A stretch of 64,000 nucleotides of DNA. Source: Cupriavidus pauculus (GTDB lineage Bacteria; Pseudomonadota; Gammaproteobacteria; Burkholderiales; Burkholderiaceae). Below the pieces are notes generated by a model. It ran no database searches. It had not been told where the DNA came from and saw nothing but the letters and a program-made list of their open reading frames with translations. Position 1 is the stretch's first letter; each line of letters begins with the position of its first letter. Below, in pieces: positions 58,165 to 64,000 of this stretch. The translations under genes were made by a program, and so were the position numbers. The stretch lies in assembly GCF_022179805.1 (NCBI RefSeq), contig NZ_BPUO01000011.1, forward strand, positions 62,001 through 126,000, given 5' to 3'.

Positions 58165-61100
58165 ATGTTCTCCGCCTTCTTCGTCAATCGGCCGATCTTC
58201 GCGATGGTCGTGTCGCTGATCATCGTCATTGGAGGCGGCGTGGCCATGTTCGCGCTGCCCATCGCCCAGTACCCCGACATCACGCCGCCCCAGGTGACGG
58301 TCAGCGCCACGTACGCGGGCGCCGACTCCGACACCGTGGCCCAGACCGTGGCCGCGCCAATCGAAACCCAGGTCAACGGCGCGGACAACATGATCTACAT
58401 GCAGTCCACGTCGTCGCCCACGGGGTCGATGACGCTGAACGTCTACTTCGACATCGGCACCGATCCGGACACCGCACAGGTGCAGGTGCAGAACCGCGTG
58501 AACCTGGCCCTGCCACAACTGCCCGACACCGTGCAGAAGACCGGCATCAACGTGCAGAAGCGGTCGTCGAGCTTCCTGCTGCTGATTGCCGTGTACTCGC
58601 CCGATGGCCGCTTCGACCAGCAGTACATCAACAATTACGCCAACCTGTATGTGCTGGATGCCATTAAGCGCGTGAACGGCGCCAACCAGGCGCAAATCAT
58701 GGGCTCGGCAGACCTGGCCATGCGTATCTGGCTGCGCCCGGACCGCATGGCGGCACTGGGCATCACGGCGCAGGACGTGCAGCGCGCCGTACAGAACCAG
58801 AACGAGCAGTTCGGCGCCGGCAGCGTCGGCCAGGCGCCGAACGCCAAGCCGGTGGAGCTGTCGTTCCCGCTGGTCACGCCGGGCCGGCTGACCACGCCCA
58901 AGCAGTTCGAGGACATCATCCTGCGCGCCGACAGCCAGGGCGCGGCCATCGTGCGGCTGCGCGACGTGGGCCGCGCCGAAGTGGGTCAGCAGCAGTACAC
59001 GCTGCGCTCGTCGTTGAACAGCAAGCCGGCGACGATCATCGCCGTCTACCAGCAGCCGGGCTCCAACGCGATCCAGGTGGCCAAGGACGTGAAGAAGACG
59101 CTCGACGAGATGGCCAAGTCGTTCCCTGCTGGCATCGCGTACAAGGTGTCGCTCGACACCACCGAGTTCGTCAGCGCGTCCATCGAGGAAGTGGTGCATA
59201 CGCTGGTGGAGGCGGTGATCCTGGTGGTGCTGGTGGTGTTCATCTTCCTGCAGAACTTCCGCGCCACGGTGATTCCGGTGCTGGCCGTGTTCGTGTCGAT
59301 CATCGGCACCTTCGCAGGGCTGCTGGCGCTGGGATTTTCGATCAACCTGCTCACGCTGTTCGCGCTGGTGCTGGCCATCGGCATCGTGGTGGATGACGCC
59401 ATCGTGGTGGTGGAAAACGTCGAGCGCAACATGGCGGAGTTTAAGCTGTCGCCACGCGACGCCACGTTGCGCGCCATGAACGAAGTGACCGGCCCGGTCG
59501 TCGCCATCGTGCTGGTGCTGTCGGCGGTGTTCATTCCGGTGGCGTTTGTTTCTGGCACCACGGGCCAGCTCTACCGGCAGTTCGCGCTGACCATCGTCGT
59601 GTCGGTGGTGATCTCGGGCTTCTGCGCATTGACGCTGTCGCCGGCGCTGGCGGCCATGATCCTGAAGCCAGGGCACCACACGCCGTGGCGCGGCTTTGTC
59701 TGGTTCAACGAACGTTTCGACTGGATCGTGCATCACTACGGCAACTGGGTGCGCGGCTTCATGCGCCGCAGCGTGCTGGCCCTGGGGCTGTTCGCGATCA
59801 TGATCGTGGCGGTGTGGCAGATGTTCTCGCGCATTCCCACAGCATTCGTGCCGGCCGAGGACCAGGGCTATATCCTGGTGGCCGTGATCATGCCGGACTC
59901 CGCCAGCCTGGACCGCACCGAGAAGGTGACCGAGCAGGTGGCGGCGATGTTCCGCCAGCATCCGGCCGTGGAGGATGCGTCGGCGCTGTCCGGCTACAGC
60001 TTTATCGACAGCCAGTACAAGACCAACGCGGGCACCGTGTTCGTGGGCATGAAGAGTTTCAAGAAGCGCGACTCGGCGGACCTAGGCGTGCCCGCGATGC
60101 TGCACGAGATGACGCCGAAGCTGCGCGCCATTTCAGAGGCCATCATCATCCCGGTGAACCCGCCGTCGATCCCGGGGCTGGGGTCGCAGGGCGGCTTCGA
60201 GTTCTGGATCCAGAACCGGGGCACCGGTACCACGGCCGAGCTGGAAGGCGTGACGCGCAATTTCATCAAGGCCGCGGCGAGCCATCACGAGCTGGGGCGG
60301 CTGACCAGCACCATCCAGTCGGCATCGCGCCAGATGCGCGTGGAGGTGGACAAGGAGAAGGCCGAAACCATGGGCGTGCCGATCTCTGACGTGTACGGCA
60401 CGCTGCAGACCCAGTTCGGGTCGCTCTACATCAGCCAGTTCTCGCAATACAGCCGTGTGTGGCAGGTGATCCTGCAGGCGGAGCCGCAATACCGGGGCAC
60501 GCCGAACGACCTGGAATACCTGTACGTGCGCGGGCGTGACGACAAGATGGTGCCGGTGTCGGGTCTGCTGCTGAACCGCTACGCCAGCGGTCCGGACCTG
60601 CTATCGCGCTTCAACAACTTCCCGGCCGCCAAGATCACTGGCGATGCCGCGCCGGGGTTCAGCTCGGGCCAGGCGCTGGCCGCCATGGAGGCCGTGGCGC
60701 GTGAAACCCTACCCGCCAGCTACAGCTTTGCGTGGAGCGGCGAGGCGTTCGAGCAGAAGAAGTCGGGCAATACCACCACCATCGTGTTCGTGTTCGGCAT
60801 CGTCATGGTGTTCCTGATCCTGGCGGCGCAGTACGAGTCGTGGTCGCTGCCGATGTCGATCCTGACGGCGGTGCCGTTCGGCATCTTCGGCGCGCTGCTG
60901 GCCATTCTGCTACGCGGCTTGTCGAACGACGTGTACTTCCAGATCGGGTTGGTGACGCTGATCGGGCTGGCGGCCAAGAACGCCATCCTGATCGTCGAGT
61001 TCGCGGTGATGAAGCACCAGGAAGGGTTGTCGCACGCCGACGCGGCCGTGGAGGCCGCCAAGCTGCGGCTGCGGCCCATCGTGATGACGTCGCTGGCGTT

Positions 61101-61329
61101 CATCCTGGGCGCGGTGCCGCTGTTCATCGCGTCGGGCGCGGGCTCGAACTCGCGCCATTCCATCGGCACCGGCATCATCGGCGGCATGATAGCCGCCACC
61201 ACGCTGGCGCTGCTGTTCGTGCCGCTGTTCTCGTGGATGGTCGGCACGGCATCGGACAAGTGGGCCGCGCGCAAGGGCAAGCCGGCTCCCGAGGCCACCG
61301 CCACACCGCCCGCTGGAGAACCGTCATGA
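58165..61329 (+). CDS. RND efflux pump, HAE1 family inner-membrane transporter
   Basis: Proton-driven exporter of hydrophobic or amphiphilic compounds. 1054 aa in the usual two-repeat architecture of twelve membrane helices and large periplasmic loops. The proton-relay Asp pair is D410/D411 in GIVVDDAIVVVENVER and the relay Lys K938 in AAKNAILIVEFA, matching AcrB D407, D408 and K940. These residues separate it from heavy-metal HME pumps. The start MFSAFFVNRPIFAMV is diagnostic. It overlaps the channel gene by 4 nt. The drug range is unknown. Confidence 0.96.
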   Translation: MFSAFFVNRPIFAMVVSLIIVIGGGVAMFALPIAQYPDITPPQVTVSATYAGADSDTVAQTVAAPIETQVNGADNMIYMQSTSSPTGSMTLNVYFDIGTDPDTAQVQVQNRVNLALPQLPDTVQKTGINVQKRSSSFLLLIAVYSPDGRFDQQYINNYANLYVLDAIKRVNGANQAQIMGSADLAMRIWLRPDRMAALGITAQDVQRAVQNQNEQFGAGSVGQAPNAKPVELSFPLVTPGRLTTPKQFEDIILRADSQGAAIVRLRDVGRAEVGQQQYTLRSSLNSKPATIIAVYQQPGSNAIQVAKDVKKTLDEMAKSFPAGIAYKVSLDTTEFVSASIEEVVHTLVEAVILVVLVVFIFLQNFRATVIPVLAVFVSIIGTFAGLLALGFSINLLTLFALVLAIGIVVDDAIVVVENVERNMAEFKLSPRDATLRAMNEVTGPVVAIVLVLSAVFIPVAFVSGTTGQLYRQFALTIVVSVVISGFCALTLSPALAAMILKPGHHTPWRGFVWFNERFDWIVHHYGNWVRGFMRRSVLALGLFAIMIVAVWQMFSRIPTAFVPAEDQGYILVAVIMPDSASLDRTEKVTEQVAAMFRQHPAVEDASALSGYSFIDSQYKTNAGTVFVGMKSFKKRDSADLGVPAMLHEMTPKLRAISEAIIIPVNPPSIPGLGSQGGFEFWIQNRGTGTTAELEGVTRNFIKAAASHHELGRLTSTIQSASRQMRVEVDKEKAETMGVPISDVYGTLQTQFGSLYISQFSQYSRVWQVILQAEPQYRGTPNDLEYLYVRGRDDKMVPVSGLLLNRYASGPDLLSRFNNFPAAKITGDAAPGFSSGQALAAMEAVARETLPASYSFAWSGEAFEQKKSGNTTTIVFVFGIVMVFLILAAQYESWSLPMSILTAVPFGIFGALLAILLRGLSNDVYFQIGLVTLIGLAAKNAILIVEFAVMKHQEGLSHADAAVEAAKLRLRPIVMTSLAFILGAVPLFIASGAGSNSRHSIGTGIIGGMIAATTLALLFVPLFSWMVGTASDKWAARKGKPAPEATATPPAGEPS

Positions 61330-62774
61330 AACGTACCTGCCGCTGCGTGGTGCTGGCCCTGGGTGCGGGCCTGATGTCAGCCTGTGCCATCGGCCCCAAC
61401 TACCAGCGCCCTGAGGTGGCAGAGCCGCAGGCGTACCGCATCGACACCGGTCTGCTGACCGTGGCGGCCGACAGCGACTGGTGGAACAGCTTCAACGACC
61501 CGGTGCTGACCGCGATGGTGGAGACGGCGCTGCGCAACAACTACGACGCCCGCATCGCGTCGGCCCGGATCGAGGAATTCCGCGCCCAGCTCATGGTGGC
61601 GCGCTCGGGCTTCTATCCGCAGCTCAACGCCACGGCATCGGCGGCGCGGCAGAAGAGCGGCGGGTTCAATGGCACGGCCTTCCAGTCGTTCGGCGCACCG
61701 CGCAATTCGTACGAGGCGCTGCTCAACGCGAGCTGGGAAATCGACCTCTGGGGCCGCATCCGCCGCCAGGCCGAGTCCGCCGAGGCCGACCTGTGGAATG
61801 CCGAATACACGCGGCGCGGCGTGGTGCTGTCGCTGGCCGCGTCGGTGGTGCAGGGCTACGCCACGCTACGCGGGCTCGACGCGCAGTTGGCCGTGGCGCA
61901 AGACACGCTGACCACGCGCGGGCAGGCGCTGGACATCTTCCGGCAACGCTACGAGGGCGGCGTGATCTCGCAGGTCGAGCTCGCGCAATCGGAAAACGAC
62001 TACTACTCCGCCGAGGCCACGATCCCGACGCTGCGGTCGTCGATCGCCCAGGCCGAGAACGCGCTGTCGCTGCTGCTAGGCCGCGAGCCCGGCCCGATCG
62101 AGCGCGGCAAGGCCGTGGCCGACCTGCAGGCACCGGCGATAGGCGCCGACTTGCCCGCCGCATTGCTGGCGCGCCGGCCCGACGTGCTGCAGGCCGAGCA
62201 ACAAGCCGTGGCCGCCAACGCGCAAGTGGGTGCCGCGCTGGCGCTGTTCCTGCCATCGGTCAACCTGTCGGGATTCTTTGGCGCGCTGGCTACGTCGCCG
62301 GGCGCGCTGTGGCACAGCGCCTCGCAGATCTGGGGCTTTGGCGCCAACCTGACCCAGCCCATATTCCAGGGCGGCGCGATCCGCGGGCAGGTCAATGCGG
62401 CCGAGGCGGTGAGCAGCCAGGCGATGCTGGGCTACCAGTCCAGCGTGCTCAACGCGCTGGCCGATGTGAATACATCGCTGTCCAACGGCATCGAGACACG
62501 CAACCGGCTGGTCAGCCTGCGCAAGCAGGAGCAGAGCCTGACGATCTACGCCGACCAGGCCAATGCGCGTTACGAAGGTGGTTATTCCAGCTATCTCGAA
62601 GTGACAGATGCCCGGCAGAAGCTATTCACGGTGCAACTGGCGGCGATTCAGGGACAGGTCGACGTGCTGACCAGTGCGGCCGGGCTGTACAAGTCGCTAG
62701 GGGGAGGGTGGTCGGCAATGCCGACGGAGGTGCGGGATGCGGGGTTGATCGGCGAGGCAAAGGCGACTCGGTAG
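61326..62774 (+). CDS. Outer-membrane efflux channel lipoprotein (NodT/OprM family)
   Basis: TolC-like channel completing the RND system. 482 aa with lipobox LMSAC (C20), the family opening IGPNYQRPEVAEP, two repeated coiled-coil/barrel halves, and the LLARRPDVLQAEQQAVAANAQVG block. It is translationally coupled to the pump gene. It ends just before a pair of dispersed palindromes. Confidence 0.95.
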   Translation: MKRTCRCVVLALGAGLMSACAIGPNYQRPEVAEPQAYRIDTGLLTVAADSDWWNSFNDPVLTAMVETALRNNYDARIASARIEEFRAQLMVARSGFYPQLNATASAARQKSGGFNGTAFQSFGAPRNSYEALLNASWEIDLWGRIRRQAESAEADLWNAEYTRRGVVLSLAASVVQGYATLRGLDAQLAVAQDTLTTRGQALDIFRQRYEGGVISQVELAQSENDYYSAEATIPTLRSSIAQAENALSLLLGREPGPIERGKAVADLQAPAIGADLPAALLARRPDVLQAEQQAVAANAQVGAALALFLPSVNLSGFFGALATSPGALWHSASQIWGFGANLTQPIFQGGAIRGQVNAAEAVSSQAMLGYQSSVLNALADVNTSLSNGIETRNRLVSLRKQEQSLTIYADQANARYEGGYSSYLEVTDARQKLFTVQLAAIQGQVDVLTSAAGLYKSLGGGWSAMPTEVRDAGLIGEAKATR

Positions 62775-62806
62775 CGGTTGTTTTCTCCCATCCCGCGTCG
62801 CCTTCG

Positions 62807-62933
62807 CTCCCCTCTCCCGCACGGCGGGAGAGGGGTTGGGGGTGAGGGCAAAGCGTATCGTGCTTGACCAGCTTGTTTAGTACTTCAGACGCCAGCCCTC
62901 ACCCCCGCCCCTCTCCCAGAGGGAGAGGGGAGC
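62807..62933. repeat. Facing pair of CCCTCTCCC palindromic repeats (copies f and g)
   Basis: Copy f: CCCCTCTCCCGC (62810-62821) with GCGGGAGAGGGG (62825-62836), followed by TTGGGGGTGAGGGC. Copy g: preceded by GCCCTCACCCCCGC, with CCCCTCTCCC (62908-62917), AGA and GGGAGAGGGG (62921-62930). The two units face each other as an inverted pair between convergent genes, the same layout as at 17.5 kb. Copy g has lost the inner GC pairs. Confidence 0.88.
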
Positions 62934-62981
62934 AACCATCAGCAATCAGCAACGAGCAACCACTGCAGCCATCGGCGTAGC

Positions 62982-64000
62982 TCAACGCGCCGACCATTCC
63001 CCCTTCCGCACCCCGACCGCCGTCACCAGCCCATACGCCGTAATACCCAGCGCTACGCCCAGGAAATGGCCGTCCAGCCCCATCCCGGCCACATTGGCCA
63101 GCACCCACCCGCCGCCAGCAGCCAGCGCGATGCGGCTCAGGCCGGCCACGATCGGCCAGCGCATCCGGGCTGCGCCGAGCGACGCGAAGTACAGCGCCAT
63201 CCCCAGTCCAAATCCACCAAACGCCGGCCCCACCCATGACAGCGCGCGCGCCGCGATGGCCGCCACTTCCACGTCCTTGGTGAACAGCGCGGCGAACTGC
63301 GCCGGCGCCAGGCCCACTGCCGCGCCAACGCTACCCGCCAGCAGCAGCGCCAGCAGCGCGCCAACCCACGCCGTCCGGCGCGCCGTGTGCCAGTCACCGG
63401 CACCGACCGAGCGACCCACCAACGCGGTCAGCGCCGAGCCGACGCCAAACGCCAGCGGAATCATCAGGAATTCCAGCCGTGCCGAAATGCCATAGGCCGC
63501 CACGGCCGTGGTGCCGTAGTGACGCAACTGCGCCGTGACCAGGATCGTGGTCAGGTTGGCGACCGACGCCAACGCGCACGCGATCAGGCCCACCGCCAGG
63601 ATGCGCTGGAACAGCGCACCGCGCAGCTTCACGCGCAGCGTCGGCACAAAGCCCGCGCCGCCGCGCAGCACCACCCACGCCATCATTAGCGCCGCCGCCC
63701 ACGAAGCCACCGCCAGCCCCGCGCCGATGCCGGCCAGGCCCATGCCGAATTCCTCGGTAAACCACCACGCCAGAATCGGGAAGGCGATCCACATGCCGGC
63801 CAGCACGCGCGCGGCCAGCGCATGGCGGCCGCCGCCGCGCAGCACCGATGCCAGCGTATTGGCCAGCCACGCCGGCACCGCGCCCGCGCCGAACAGCCAG
63901 ATCGCATAGGTTGCCGCCGCCTCGGCCGCCGTGGGGCCTGCCACCGCGCCGAACACTTCGCGCGGAAAACCGGCCAGCGCAATCGCAAAGGCCAGGCCCG
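62982..64000 (-). CDS. MATE family exporter, C-terminal part (truncated by window edge)
   Basis: Multidrug and toxin extrusion-type antiporter. About 340 codons are visible, all in one frame that runs off the window, so the N-terminal part is missing. The visible part has about eight hydrophobic helices and conserved blocks NTLASVLRGGGRHALAARV and LVGRSVGAGDWHTARRTAW, the latter resembling the MATE GNALGAGD-type motif. Substrate unknown. It is convergent with the RND operon. Confidence 0.9.
   Translation of the reverse strand, partial: GLAFAIALAGFPREVFGAVAGPTAAEAAATYAIWLFGAGAVPAWLANTLASVLRGGGRHALAARVLAGMWIAFPILAWWFTEEFGMGLAGIGAGLAVASWAAALMMAWVVLRGGAGFVPTLRVKLRGALFQRILAVGLIACALASVANLTTILVTAQLRHYGTTAVAAYGISARLEFLMIPLAFGVGSALTALVGRSVGAGDWHTARRTAWVGALLALLLAGSVGAAVGLAPAQFAALFTKDVEVAAIAARALSWVGPAFGGFGLGMALYFASLGAARMRWPIVAGLSRIALAAGGGWVLANVAGMGLDGHFLGVALGITAYGLVTAVGVRKGEWSAR

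Overview
The window is a high-GC chromosomal segment of a betaproteobacterium. Protein sequences and gene order (pilMNOPQ-aroKB-dgt-gltBD; mlaFEDACB-ABC-bolA-murA-hisGDCB-marC-hisHAFIE-tatABC; petABC-sspAB) point to Burkholderiaceae, most likely Cupriavidus or a close relative. This assignment is inference from synteny and sequence recall; no search was run. Most of the window is core genome. No phage, plasmid, CRISPR or antiviral defence module was seen. The only mobile-type gene is a RayT-like Y1 transposase.

Layout. 1-6.9 kb: the 5' part of a class A penicillin-binding protein gene (minus strand), divergent from pilMNOPQ, the type IV pilus alignment complex and secretin. 7.1-10.0 kb: aroK-aroB (shikimate pathway) and a dGTPase-like HD hydrolase. 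10.0-10.9 kb: a RayT-type transposase gene between oppositely oriented GGGACA-type motifs. 11.1-17.4 kb: gltB-gltD glutamate synthase. 17.4-19.5 kb: a GNAT acetyltransferase and an orphan Bug-type solute receptor. 19.6-38.0 kb: a long run of plus-strand genes for phospholipid transport (mlaFEDA, mlaC, mlaB), an ABC-2 exporter, a BolA protein, murA, the complete linear histidine pathway (hisG, D, C, B, H, A, F, I, E) with a marC gene inside it, a DUF4870-like protein, hinT and tatABC. 38.3-42.4 kb: a trimeric porin, a DegS-like anchored protease, a Nif3-like protein and mscL. 42.6-46.9 kb: petABC (cytochrome bc1) and sspA-sspB. 46.9-54.2 kb: tRNA-Thr(TGT), a Tat-exported PhoX-like phosphatase, a GH114-like lipoprotein, a YgjP-like metallopeptidase with a small Cys-rich protein carrying a native His7 tail, ettA, and a membrane metallophosphoesterase. 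54.4-64 kb: a large unrecognised secreted modular protein, an RND tripartite efflux operon, and the 3' part of a MATE-family exporter gene.

Common thread. Many genes serve the cell envelope: peptidoglycan (PBP1a, MurA), pilus secretin, outer-membrane lipid asymmetry (Mla), Tat export, porin, DegS-like protease, MscL and RND/MATE efflux. Several neighbours overlap by 4 nt (ATGA or GTGA), suggesting translational coupling.

Most notable non-coding signal: seven copies of a palindromic CCCCTCTCCCGC-loop-GCGGGAGAGGGG element at five loci, all between convergently transcribed genes, twice as facing inverted pairs.
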